From Chloroflexota bacterium (GTDB taxonomy: Bacteria; Chloroflexota; Chloroflexia; Chloroflexales; Roseiflexaceae): 59,525 bases of DNA. Positions 50,943 through 59,492 of the stretch are shown piece after piece (positions within the stretch are counted from its first letter, which is position 1; every line of letters begins with the position of its first letter). The stretch covers positions 1 to 59,525 of the forward strand of contig JACAEQ010000044.1 in assembly GCA_013388755.1 (NCBI GenBank), given 5' to 3'. The position numbers and the translations under genes are program-made. The notes below the pieces were generated by a model, which saw only the letters and a list, made by a program, of their open reading frames with translations, searched no databases and was not told the DNA's origin.

Positions 50943-52256
50943 ATGACGCTGATAAAAAACATTCGCCTGGGATTCCTGCATGTCGCGGTTGCAATGACCT
51001 TTGTCCTGATCAACAGCGTGTTGAACCGCATCATGATTCATGATCTGCACATCCTGGCAAGCGTGGTCGCGGTCCTGGTGGTGCTGCCGTATGTCCTGTC
51101 GCCGGCGCAGGTCTGGATCGGGCAATACTCCGACACGCACCCGATCCTCGGGTACCGGCGCACGCCATATATCGCGGCAGGCACGCTGCTCTGCCTGGGC
51201 GGCGCTGCTGTTGCACCGCATGCGGCGCTGTTGATGGCGCGCGAGCCGTTCATCGGCGTTCCGCTTGCGCTTGTCGCCTTCGGGATCTGGGGCATCGGCT
51301 ACAACCTGGCGGTCGTCGCATACCTGGCGCTGGCCAGCGATCTGTCGAACGAACAGCAACGCTCGCGTACCGTGGCCGTTATGTGGTTCATGATGATTAT
51401 CGGCGTGATCGTGACCGCGATCGTGGTAGGCCGATCACTCGAGCCATACAACGAGGCGCAATTGTACCGCTCCTTCCTGGCAACATGTGGCGTGGCGCTG
51501 GCCCTGAGCGCCACCGGGCTCGCCGGCCTCGAACCACGGCAGGTTGCGCGGGCCGGCATCCAGTCAGCGCACCAGAGCCGCGCCAGCCAGACGGCTGCCA
51601 TTCGCGCCGTGCTCGGCAACCCTCAGGCGCGGGTCTTCTTCGTCTATCTGGTGCTCTTGCTGGCGGCAATTCTTGGTCAGGACGTGTTGCTCGAGCCGTT
51701 CGGCGCGCAGGCATTCGGGATGACCGTCCGGGAAACGACACAACTGACCGCCATGTGGGGCGGCGCAACATTGACGGCGCTGTTGCTGTATGGCGCTGTC
51801 ATCAGCCGCTGGATGAGCAAAAAGCGCGGCGCCATGATCGGCGGCGCGATTGCGGCCACCGGGTTGCTGCTGACCGCGGCCAGCGCAATGATTGCCGTCG
51901 AGGCACTCTTCATCCCTGGCATCCTGCTGCTCGGATTCGGCACCGGTATCGCAACGACCACCAACCTGGCGCTGATGCTCGACATGACCACGGCCGAGCA
52001 GGTCGGGCTGTTCATCGGCGCGTGGGGCGTGGCCGATGCGCTGGCGCGCGGTGTCGGCACCCTGCTTGGCGGCGTGATGCGCGACGTCATCGGCGCGCTC
52101 ACGGGCAACATAACCAGCGGCTACATCAGCGTCTTCCTGATCGAGGCGCTGCTGCTCGGCATTTCTCTGGTATTATTGCAGCGCATTGATGTCACCACCT
52201 TCCGCAGTCGCCAGCCGTCGCTGACCGAACTGGTCGCGATGACGGGCGACGCTTGA
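50943..52256 (+). CDS. PucC/LhaA-family (BCD) membrane carrier, second copy
   Basis: A 437-residue, 12-helix paralog of the carrier at 38394 with the same loop (PAQVWIGQYSDTHPILGYRRTPY) and the C-terminal FGTGIATTTNLALMLDMTT. It probably works on assembly of light-harvesting complexes or bacteriochlorophyll delivery. ATG 50943 has AGGGGAA about 8 bases upstream; an N-terminal extension runs in the repeat. It lies between bchH and bchI in the same direction and may be co-expressed with them. Confidence 0.87.
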   Translation: MTLIKNIRLGFLHVAVAMTFVLINSVLNRIMIHDLHILASVVAVLVVLPYVLSPAQVWIGQYSDTHPILGYRRTPYIAAGTLLCLGGAAVAPHAALLMAREPFIGVPLALVAFGIWGIGYNLAVVAYLALASDLSNEQQRSRTVAVMWFMMIIGVIVTAIVVGRSLEPYNEAQLYRSFLATCGVALALSATGLAGLEPRQVARAGIQSAHQSRASQTAAIRAVLGNPQARVFFVYLVLLLAAILGQDVLLEPFGAQAFGMTVRETTQLTAMWGGATLTALLLYGAVISRWMSKKRGAMIGGAIAATGLLLTAASAMIAVEALFIPGILLLGFGTGIATTTNLALMLDMTTAEQVGLFIGAWGVADALARGVGTLLGGVMRDVIGALTGNITSGYISVFLIEALLLGISLVLLQRIDVTTFRSRQPSLTELVAMTGDA

Positions 52257-52270
52257 ACTGAGTCTGAACC

Positions 52271-53410
52271 ATGTCCACAACCCTTCCAGGGACACAGAAT
52301 GGCCGGGTCACCACGAACGGCACGCCGGCGCTGCCGGTCTATCCATTCAGCGCGATTGTCGGTCAGGCGGAACTGAAGCTCGCGCTGTTATTATGCGTGA
52401 TCGATCCGACGATTGGCGGTGTGATGGTGATGGGGCACCGTGGCACCGCCAAGAGCACCGCCGTACGCGCGCTCGCCGCGCTCCTTCCCACCCAGCGCGC
52501 CGTGACCGGGTGCCCCTACGGCTGCGATCCTGCCGCCCCTTCGCCGATCTGCCCCCATTGTACCGCTCCGGCCAACCATACGGACGCAGCAAAGAATGGA
52601 CGTGGCAAGACCCGCGCCGCACCCGCGCGCCACGCGTCGGTTGTACGTCCCGTACCGGTGATTGACCTGCCGCTCGGCGCAACCGAGGACCGGGTCGTCG
52701 GGGCGCTCGACATCGAACGGGCGCTGGTTGACGGAGTACAGGCATTTGCGCCCGGGCTGCTGGCGCGTGCCAACCGAGGCTTTCTCTATATTGACGAGGT
52801 CAACCTGCTGGAAGATCATCTGGTGGACCTGCTGCTCGACGTCGCGCAGAGTGGGGTCAACGTCGTCGAGCGTGAAGGGATCAGCGTGCGCCACCCGGCG
52901 CGCTTTGTGCTGGTCGGTAGCGGCAACCCGGAGGAAGGCGACCTGCGACCGCAGTTGCTCGACCGCTTCGGGCTACACGCGCGCATCACGACGATTGACG
53001 ACGTCGCCGAGCGCGTCGAAATCGTCAGGCGCCGGCGGGCCTTCGACGCCGATCCTATCGCCTTCGCACAGCAATGGGATCGCGACCAGCAGCGGTTGCA
53101 ACGCCGCATCAAAGCGGCACAGAAGCGGCTACCCACCGTCGAACTGACCGATGATGCGCTCTACGCCGCCGCGCGCCTGTGCGTCGCGCTGGCGATTGAC
53201 GGGCACCGTGGCGAACTGACCCTCTCGCGCGCCGCGGTGGCGCTTGCGGCGTTTGAAGGGCGCGAAAATGCGCAGCCATCCGACATCGCGCGGGTTGCGA
53301 CCCTCTCGCTGCGCCACCGCCTGCGCAAGGACCCGCTGGAGACGGCGGGCGACGATGCGCGCATCGAGCGCGCCGTGGCCGAGACGATAGGAGCCGCGGC
53401 GCGGGCATAA
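52271..53410 (+). CDS. bchI: Magnesium chelatase AAA+ ATPase subunit I
   Basis: The 379-residue motor subunit that, with BchD, drives Mg insertion by BchH. Walker A reads GHRGTAKST, and FLYIDEVNLLEDHLVDLLLD holds Walker B. VEREGISVRHPARFVLVGSGNPEEG contains the sensor 1 region and LRPQLLDRFGLHARI the arginine finger. It starts 14 bases after the second PucC-like carrier and ends the cluster; the next gene is convergent, with stop codons touching. No BchD gene here, so it must be elsewhere. Confidence 0.94.
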   Translation: MSTTLPGTQNGRVTTNGTPALPVYPFSAIVGQAELKLALLLCVIDPTIGGVMVMGHRGTAKSTAVRALAALLPTQRAVTGCPYGCDPAAPSPICPHCTAPANHTDAAKNGRGKTRAAPARHASVVRPVPVIDLPLGATEDRVVGALDIERALVDGVQAFAPGLLARANRGFLYIDEVNLLEDHLVDLLLDVAQSGVNVVEREGISVRHPARFVLVGSGNPEEGDLRPQLLDRFGLHARITTIDDVAERVEIVRRRRAFDADPIAFAQQWDRDQQRLQRRIKAAQKRLPTVELTDDALYAAARLCVALAIDGHRGELTLSRAAVALAAFEGRENAQPSDIARVATLSLRHRLRKDPLETAGDDARIERAVAETIGAAARA

Positions 53411-54541
53411 TCATGTAAACCTCACCACCTGCCGCACTGCCTCGCCGCGTGCCAGGGCGTCAAAGCCAGCGTTGATCTCGTCGAGGGTGAGGGTTCGCGT
53501 CAGCAACGCCTCAACCGGCAGCATACCTGCCCGGGCGAGCCCGATCATGCGCGGAATGTCCCGTGCGGGTACTGCCGATCCCATGAACGAGCCGCGGATC
53601 ACCCGTTCTTCCAGTGTGATCGTGACCGCGGGAACGCTCAGCATCTTCTGTGCGCCGGGCAGGCCGACGGTCACGGTTGTGCCGGCGCGCGCGGTGGCGC
53701 GGAAGGCCTGCGCCAGTACGTGCTCGCTGCCAACAACCTCAAAACAGTAATGCGCCCCGCCTCCGGTCAGTTCTCGCACCGCTTCCACGGGGTCGATCAT
53801 GGCGGCATTGACCGTGTGACTGGCACCGAGCCGCCGCGCCAGCTCCAGTTTGTGTTCCAGCAGGTCCACCGCAATAATCGGGTAGGCGCCGGCCAGCCTG
53901 GCGCCCATCACGACACTGAGTCCCACGCCGCCCAACCCCCACACGGCCACTGCCTCGCCCGGTGCAACACGCGCGGTGTTGACGACCGCGCCAACGCCGG
54001 TGATGATCGCGCAACCATAGAGCGCCGCCGTCTCCAGTGGCACCGCGGGATCGATCCGGATCAGCGACTCGCGCATGGCAACGGTGTACTGCGAAAAGGC
54101 TGCAACTCCCAGGTGATGGTGAAGCGTTTGGCCGCGCGCGTTGCGAAAGCGGCGCGTCCCATCGAGCAGGCAACCGGCAAGGTTGGCGCGCGCCCCGGCT
54201 TCGCACTGCGTCGGGCGCCCTGCGGTGCATGCCACACAACGACCGCACATCGGCAGGAAGGAGAAGACAACATGATCGCCAGGGAGGAGATCTGCCACGC
54301 CAGCGCCGACTTCGCGCACGATCCCGGCGGCCTCATGACCCATGACCATCGGCAACGGACGCGGGCGCGACCCGTCTATCACGGAAAGATCAGAGTGGCA
54401 CAGGCCGGCGCTGACCATCTCGATCAGCGCCTGGCCCGGCCCGGGCCCGTCAAGTTCGACCTCGTCCACTTCCAGGGCACACGATTCGGCGTAGGGCGCC
54501 GGTTTTGCCAGTTCGTAGAGCACCGCGGCACGCGTTTTCAT
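53411..54541 (-). CDS. Zinc-dependent alcohol dehydrogenase (class III-like)
   Basis: A 376-residue MDR enzyme for alcohols or aldehydes. GLCHSDLSVIDG and MGHEAAGIVREVGAGV hold the catalytic zinc ligands, MCGRCVACTAGRPTQC is the four-Cys structural zinc lobe, and VWGLGGVGLSVVMGARLAGA the NAD fold. The long form between residues 110 and 145 resembles glutathione-independent formaldehyde or short-chain alcohol dehydrogenases. ATG 54541 has GAGGA 6 bases upstream; the earlier ATG 54547 has the ribosome-binding site too near. It shares its end with bchI without a gap. Confidence 0.86.
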   Translation of the reverse strand: MKTRAAVLYELAKPAPYAESCALEVDEVELDGPGPGQALIEMVSAGLCHSDLSVIDGSRPRPLPMVMGHEAAGIVREVGAGVADLLPGDHVVFSFLPMCGRCVACTAGRPTQCEAGARANLAGCLLDGTRRFRNARGQTLHHHLGVAAFSQYTVAMRESLIRIDPAVPLETAALYGCAIITGVGAVVNTARVAPGEAVAVWGLGGVGLSVVMGARLAGAYPIIAVDLLEHKLELARRLGASHTVNAAMIDPVEAVRELTGGGAHYCFEVVGSEHVLAQAFRATARAGTTVTVGLPGAQKMLSVPAVTITLEERVIRGSFMGSAVPARDIPRMIGLARAGMLPVEALLTRTLTLDEINAGFDALARGEAVRQVVRFT

Positions 54542-54649
54542 GGTCATTCCTCTTGTGAAAAGCCGCTCGTATGCCGATTCCTGACATGGCGGCGCGGTGC
54601 GGCATACGAACGCAAAGCGAACGGTGCCGAAACCCTGCACGACAGCCTA

Positions 54650-55357
54650 TCAGCTATGGGCGGAACCTTTGAGGCGCGCGGATGCAGAAAGGTGCGCGAC
54701 CCGCGCAACTTCGTGCGCCAGTTGTTGCGGCACCACGACGGCCCCGTCATCGTCGGCGATGATGATGTCGCCCGGGAGTACCAGCGTCTGCCCGCACGCG
54801 ACGGGCACATTGTAGGCCCAGGGAAAGAGCCCGCCCTGCGAGGCGTAATTCGGCGTAAAACCAGCCGTCCAGAGCGGCACCTCCAGGGCGCGCAGGCGCG
54901 GCCAGTCGCGCATGCAGCCGTCAACCACTATGCCAGCGCCGCCGCGCTGTTTGAAGGTGGTGGTCAGCGTTTCGCCGATACAACCGGTGTACGGGTCACC
55001 GAACGCCTGCACCACCAGCACATCGCCCGGCTCGACCGTCTCGAACACGGCCCAGAGGGCGCTACTTCGCTCGGTATGCTCCGCGCCCAGGCCCGACGCG
55101 ATATCTTCGCGTTGTGGCATGAATTGCAGCGTGACCGCCGGGCCAACCACCAGGCGACCCGGGTGGCGCGGCAACGGCCCGCGCATGAAGCTGTAACGCA
55201 CACCCATGCGGTGCAGGGTCGCGCTGGCCATCGCGCTGCTCACATCGCGCAGTTGATTGAGCAGTTCCGGTTCAGGCCGCACGATCCGGCCGTGGATCGG
55301 CAGGGTAATATCGGCCGGGGGCAACTGGTGTACACTGACGATATCGTCTGAGGCCAT
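54650..55357 (-). CDS. RraA/HMG-aldolase-like protein
   Basis: A 235-residue protein of the RraA fold, whose members either inhibit RNase E or cleave 4-hydroxy-4-methyl-2-oxoglutarate and oxaloacetate. GDVLVVQAFGDPYTGCIGETL, GIVVDGCMRDWPRLRALEVP and DGAVVVPQQL fit it; the GGAGIVVDGxxRD loop with Arg and Asp carries the metal and active site in the aldolases, so a lyase role is likelier than RNase E control. ATG 55357 has GGAGAA 7 bases upstream. The dehydrogenase begins 108 bases downstream on the same strand. Confidence 0.82.
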   Translation of the reverse strand: MASDDIVSVHQLPPADITLPIHGRIVRPEPELLNQLRDVSSAMASATLHRMGVRYSFMRGPLPRHPGRLVVGPAVTLQFMPQREDIASGLGAEHTERSSALWAVFETVEPGDVLVVQAFGDPYTGCIGETLTTTFKQRGGAGIVVDGCMRDWPRLRALEVPLWTAGFTPNYASQGGLFPWAYNVPVACGQTLVLPGDIIIADDDGAVVVPQQLAHEVARVAHLSASARLKGSAHS

Positions 55358-55480
55358 AGCATTTCTCCTGTCGCAGGTACCCCTTTCCCGGGAACGAGCC
55401 GGCACGCCGGCATGAGATGCTCCGGCGGGGCGACATCTCTGGCGTGAATGTTCGGGCGATCAGGCAGATTATACCGTTGG

Positions 55481-56410
55481 TTACGTTTCCTCGTCGCAAA
55501 CGTACCAGAGGATGCGGTAGGGGATGCAGAACCCGCAGGCGATGAAGAGCTGCTGTGCGCCGGTGTTCCAGCTACCCGTGCCGAGGAGCGCCCGATCAAG
55601 ACCGAGCGCGCGCATCTGCCACAGTGCCTGGAGTACCAGCGCCTGACCCAACCCCCGGCAGCGATACTCCGGCCGCGTGCCGATCAGGTCGATCCAGGCA
55701 GCGGAATAACTCAGCCGCATGTTCTCCTCGACGGCTACCGAACAACGGCAGAATGCCGCCAGTGCGCCATCGGGCGCTTCCACGACCAGATCCAGGTCGG
55801 GAACATACGCCGGTCCGCGCATCCAGGCCACGCGATCGGCGGCATTTTCGGCGGCGGTAGCAAACGCAGCGTGGTGCACATCCACCAGCGCAGGAACCTC
55901 GATCTCACTGGCAACCGGGCGCAGGACGAACCCTGGCGGCACGCACGGCACAGCAATGGGATCGGTAAGCCGGCGCTGCATCCGCACCACGCACCACTCT
56001 TCGCAGCGCAAACCGAGACGCGCCAGCAAGGCCATCCGGCGTAGATCGTCGTCGCGCACCGGGATGCACAGGATGCTGCGTTCGCCATGGCGCTCGGCAG
56101 CGGCGCGCACGCGTTCCATCCCCCAGCAGATCATGCGCGCTTCCAGCACTTCGTCACAGGCGCGCGGCAGGGCGCTGTAGATCAGGATGTCGCCTTCCCA
56201 GATCATGGCGAAAGCCAGCGGCACGCCGGCGCAATCAACCCATAACCGCGCATCAGCGCATCCATCGTGCAGTGCGCCCAGGCAGAGACGTATCTCGTGG
56301 ACCGGTGGCCAGGGGTCGATGCGTTCTTCGGCGCGACAGGTCAGCAGCAGGCGAGTTACTGCGGCCAGGTCGTCGGGGTGATGATAGGGGCGGCTGGCAG
56401 GCGGCTCCAT
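55481..56410 (-). CDS. GNAT-family N-acetyltransferase, tandem
   Basis: A 309-residue protein that reads as two acetyltransferase halves. The C-terminal half (about 160-309) holds the acetyl-CoA loop in IGTRPEYRCRGLGQALVLQAL (R-x-x-G-x-G/A pattern) and the usual LGTGSWNTGAQQLFIACGF. The N-terminal half (about 20-150) looks like a degenerate copy. ATG 56410 has GGAGGCG 5-6 bases upstream; the 43-residue extension is poor. The acceptor is unknown. It stands alone before a long gap. Confidence 0.83.
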   Translation of the reverse strand: MEPPASRPYHHPDDLAAVTRLLLTCRAEERIDPWPPVHEIRLCLGALHDGCADARLWVDCAGVPLAFAMIWEGDILIYSALPRACDEVLEARMICWGMERVRAAAERHGERSILCIPVRDDDLRRMALLARLGLRCEEWCVVRMQRRLTDPIAVPCVPPGFVLRPVASEIEVPALVDVHHAAFATAAENAADRVAWMRGPAYVPDLDLVVEAPDGALAAFCRCSVAVEENMRLSYSAAWIDLIGTRPEYRCRGLGQALVLQALWQMRALGLDRALLGTGSWNTGAQQLFIACGFCIPYRILWYVCDEET

Positions 56411-57097
56411 AGACGCCTCCTGTGGTGTGCCACGTTGCACGATACCAGGCGCGGCTCGACAATGAATGCGCGCCTGGTTGTAAGTATAACCACCGGCGCA
56501 GCGCATGGTGTAACGTTCTGCCAACGTATGGTTGAACAATCTGCCGCCACCTCCCGTAGACGTGTGAGCAGGTGCGAAACGTCAGTTTGCGCGCCACACA
56601 AGCGAGCCACCGCGTCACTCCTGTTACATGACACGACGTACGCGGTGGTATACCAGCAGGGTGGCCTGGCGGGCGGCACGCCCTCTAGAGTCCATCATCC
56701 GGCGGTGGGAAGGCGGTCGCACCACGGAAACGAACGCCGTCCCGCCGGCGGATGGGCATTGGCATGCGCCCGGCTGGCCGATTGCGCACGTGACCGCGTC
56801 ACTCCTGTTACATGAATATCACCGCCTGTGAAGCGATTCTTACGCTCCAGAGACCAGAAACGTAGTACGCTGTGCAGGAACGATACCAGGCGTTCACCGG
56901 GCGTGCTGCTGACAATGAGGTCCGTGCGCTTCGTCATATGCACTACCGTTGCATTGCCCTCACTACTCGCAGCGCCCAGGCCTTGCGGCGCGAATGACCC
57001 TTCCAGCAGAGCCATCCATCAAACGTACCGCATGGCCGCCTGTGGCAGGCCGGAGTATGGCCATGGTCAGCCGCCGGTGTGAGAAGGAGGAATCCGT
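56411..57097. other. Long intergenic region with a 23-bp direct repeat
   Basis: These 687 bases between divergent genes hold no quality open frame. Two exact 23-bp copies of a direct repeat lie at 56609-56631 and 56793-56815, and ACGATACCAGGCG occurs twice (about 56438 and 56878). A strong AAGGAGGAA site (about 57085) precedes the gene at 57098. Confidence 0.6.
56609..56815 (+). repeat. Exact direct repeat, two 23-bp copies
   Basis: ACCGCGTCACTCCTGTTACA plus TGA appears at 56609-56631 and at 56793-56815. The copies are 184 bases apart start to start. Sequence between is unique. They could be binding sites, recombination sites or traces of an insertion. Confidence 0.6.
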
Positions 57098-58249
57098 ATG
57101 GCAGAGGAGATAACGATCAGCCTCATCAAAGCCGACGTCGGCGGGTATGTCGGGCATTCGGCAATACACCCGGCGCTGAAAGATGAGGCCGGCAGGCAAC
57201 TTGAGATCGCGCGTCGCCGCGGACCACTTATCGACTTCCATGTCACATCCTGTGGCGACGATCTGGGATTGCTCATGACTCACCGCCTGGGCGTAGATAG
57301 CGCCGAGATCCATCGGCTCGCGTGGGATGTGTTCGATTCGTGTACGCGAGTCGCCAGGGAGCTGAAACTGTATGGCGCCGGGCAGGATCTGTTGAAGGAC
57401 GCCTTCTCCGGCAACGTGCGCGGGATGGGCCCGGGTGTGGCCGAGATGACGATTGTCGAACGGCCGTCCGAGCCGCTGCTGGTGTTCTTCGCCGACAAGA
57501 CCAGCGCCGGTGCATGGAACCTGCCGCTGTTCCGGATGTTCGCCGATCCCTTCAATACGGCCGGCCTGGTGATTTCACCGGCCATGCATGATGGCTTCCG
57601 CTTCCGGGTACTTGATGTCAAGAAGGGTGAGACGATTGTGCTCAACACACCCGAGGAGATGTATGACCTGCTCGTCTTCATCGGCGCGCCTGGACGCTAT
57701 GTGGTCGAGAGTGTGATGGCGAAGAGCAGCGGCGCGATGGGCGCGGTCTCGTCAACACAGCGACTGGCGCTGATCGCCGGGCGCTACGTCGGTAAGGACG
57801 ACCCGGTGTGCATCGTGCGGGCTCAGGGCGAGTTTCCAGCGGTCGGCGAGGTGCTCGAACCCTTCACAATGCCGCACATTGTCGAGGGGTGGATGCGCGG
57901 ATCGCACTATGGGCCGCTGATGCCATGCCGCGTCGGTGATGCGCATCCGGGCCGCTTCGATGGGCCACCGCGCGTGATCGCGCTTGGCTTCCAGCTCGCT
58001 GATGGACGGTTGATCGGGCCACGCGATATGTTTGACGATCCTGGCTTCGACGAGGCCCGCCATATGTGTAATGTCATTGCCGACCACCTGCGACGCCATG
58101 GGCCATTCGAGCCACATCGCCTGCCGATGGAGGAGATGGAGTATACGACGCTGCCGGATGTCATGGCGAAACTCGCCGGCCGCTGGCAGCCAGTTCATGG
58201 TCACGTCGTCAGCGTCGAGGATGTCGCGGCGCTACCGGCCCATGCATGA
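57098..58249 (+). CDS. Fructose-1,6-bisphosphate aldolase/phosphatase, archaeal type
   Basis: A 383-residue bifunctional enzyme that condenses triose phosphates and removes a phosphate, driving gluconeogenesis in one direction. Metal ligands match the archaeal enzyme: Asp13 and His20 (KADVGGYVGH), and Asp54, Asp55 (SCGDDLG). The aldol Schiff-base Lys233 and partner Tyr230 lie in AGRYVGKDDPV, the same Y-x-x-K spacing as in Sulfolobus (Tyr229, Lys232). Typical of archaea and deep-branching or autotrophic bacteria. AAGGAGGAA lies 6 bases before the ATG. It suits carbon fixation from acetyl-CoA or glyoxylate in a phototroph. Confidence 0.95.
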   Translation: MAEEITISLIKADVGGYVGHSAIHPALKDEAGRQLEIARRRGPLIDFHVTSCGDDLGLLMTHRLGVDSAEIHRLAWDVFDSCTRVARELKLYGAGQDLLKDAFSGNVRGMGPGVAEMTIVERPSEPLLVFFADKTSAGAWNLPLFRMFADPFNTAGLVISPAMHDGFRFRVLDVKKGETIVLNTPEEMYDLLVFIGAPGRYVVESVMAKSSGAMGAVSSTQRLALIAGRYVGKDDPVCIVRAQGEFPAVGEVLEPFTMPHIVEGWMRGSHYGPLMPCRVGDAHPGRFDGPPRVIALGFQLADGRLIGPRDMFDDPGFDEARHMCNVIADHLRRHGPFEPHRLPMEEMEYTTLPDVMAKLAGRWQPVHGHVVSVEDVAALPAHA

Positions 58250-58337
58250 ATGACAGGGACGTTCGTTCGCTCACCTGAAGGGCGGCCTGTCACACAGGCA
58301 CACGATACAACCAGAATTGATATGAAGAGGTTCCACT

Positions 58338-58541
58338 ATGCCGAAGAGCGACTGGCAGCATGCTGATGATCGCGCCGCCCATATAATTGACGAACGCCAG
58401 CATTATGTCGAAGGCGCGATCATTGACTGGTTGATCCGTACCGGGCAGTGGGATCCGCTGGCGGAGGTCAAGGTGCGTGCCTGGCTGGAACGCCAGGCGA
58501 TCGAACTGGCCGAAAGCGAGCGGCGCGAGACGCAGCCGTAG
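58338..58541 (+). CDS. Small hypothetical protein
   Basis: A 67-residue helical, charged protein (YVEGAIIDWLIRTGQWDPLA, then RAWLERQAIELAESERRE) with a start at 58338 preceded by AGAGG 7 bases upstream. No recognised family. It follows the FBP aldolase/phosphatase after 88 bases on the same strand. Confidence 0.5.
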   Translation: MPKSDWQHADDRAAHIIDERQHYVEGAIIDWLIRTGQWDPLAEVKVRAWLERQAIELAESERRETQP

Positions 58542-58561
58542 GCGTACTGCACCGGGCAGAT

Positions 58562-59332
58562 CTATGACGGGGTGATACGCACCCGTGCGACATCCATCCA
58601 CTGCGCACCGGTGACGGTATGCACCCCCCAGCCGAAGCGCCCGTCCGGGGTGGCGATCAGCCACTGATTGTCAACCCAGGCGACAAAGCCGAGCGGGCCG
58701 TGGGGCGCGCACATGGCTTCATGCACCAGCTGGCCCTCAACGAAGAACCTGGCGCCGCCGTTGAACCATTCGAGCGTATACTCGCGGAACATGGCATCCG
58801 GTGGCGCAATCGCCGCTTCGCTGACCGCCAGCGCGCGCTGGACCCGCGGCCAGACCATGCGATAGAGCAACGGCAGCCGGTTCATGAGCACGACCAGCGG
58901 CGCAGCAGGCGCCCAGGCCCATGCCTGCCGCGTGGTTGCGTCAATGGTTGCGACTTTCCAGCCGCTACCCGGCACACCGCGAGCCAGCGGCATATCGCTC
59001 GGTGCAGAGGCATAAAAGAACCAGACCGCGGCGGGCAACACCGGCAGCACTTTGCCCAGCGGAGAGATCGGCGCATTCCAGAAGCCAAAACCCGCTGTCC
59101 CCGCGATCGGTGTTCCGATCCGCGCCACAACCGTCATACGCAGCGGCGGTCGCCACGGGAAGCGCTCGCGCGGCAGGCCGGTATAGTCGTCAATCTGTGC
59201 ATTGGCATACCGCCGCGTCGTTACGCCGGCCACGACGAACCGTAGCGCATCAGGCATCACCACCAGTCGCCCGCCGCTCGCCTGCATGACGCGCCAGCGA
59301 TGTGATAGGCGCGAACCAGACACCACATCCAT
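58562..59332 (-). CDS. Conserved hypothetical protein, beta-rich
   Basis: A 256-residue protein rich in aromatic and beta-prone residues: RLSHRWRVMQASGGRLVVMP near the start, AGFGFWNAPISPLGK, YTLEWFNGGARFFVEGQLVHEA and FGWGVHTVTGAQWMDVARVR at the end. These suggest a jelly-roll (LamG-like) fold as found in carbohydrate-binding proteins, but no signal peptide or catalytic residue is seen. Start 59332 has GGAGGG about 5 bases upstream; a 31-residue extension is not convincing. Convergent with the small gene ending at 58541. Confidence 0.55.
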   Translation of the reverse strand: MDVVSGSRLSHRWRVMQASGGRLVVMPDALRFVVAGVTTRRYANAQIDDYTGLPRERFPWRPPLRMTVVARIGTPIAGTAGFGFWNAPISPLGKVLPVLPAAVWFFYASAPSDMPLARGVPGSGWKVATIDATTRQAWAWAPAAPLVVLMNRLPLLYRMVWPRVQRALAVSEAAIAPPDAMFREYTLEWFNGGARFFVEGQLVHEAMCAPHGPLGFVAWVDNQWLIATPDGRFGWGVHTVTGAQWMDVARVRITPS

Positions 59333-59434
59333 GACACCCTCCGGTTCGGTAGCGGGGCGTCGCTCCGGAGACATCTTCTGGACCTGCACCGGCGCTCCAT
59401 GCCGGTCACTACGTACTCCTGTCATTGTATACGA

Positions 59435-59492
59435 GTTACGCGGTCGTCTTGCAGACGACCCGCGTAACAGCTCTGCTAGCCTTCGGCAGAGC
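59435..59492. other. Two adjacent hairpins at the window edge
   Basis: GTTACGCGGTCGTCT (59435-59449) pairs with AGACGACCCGCGTAAC (59453-59468) with one bulged base, a long stem. Next, GCTCTGC and GCAGAGC (59470-59476, 59486-59492) form a second stem. It could be a repeat end or a terminator; the window stops soon after. Confidence 0.5.
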
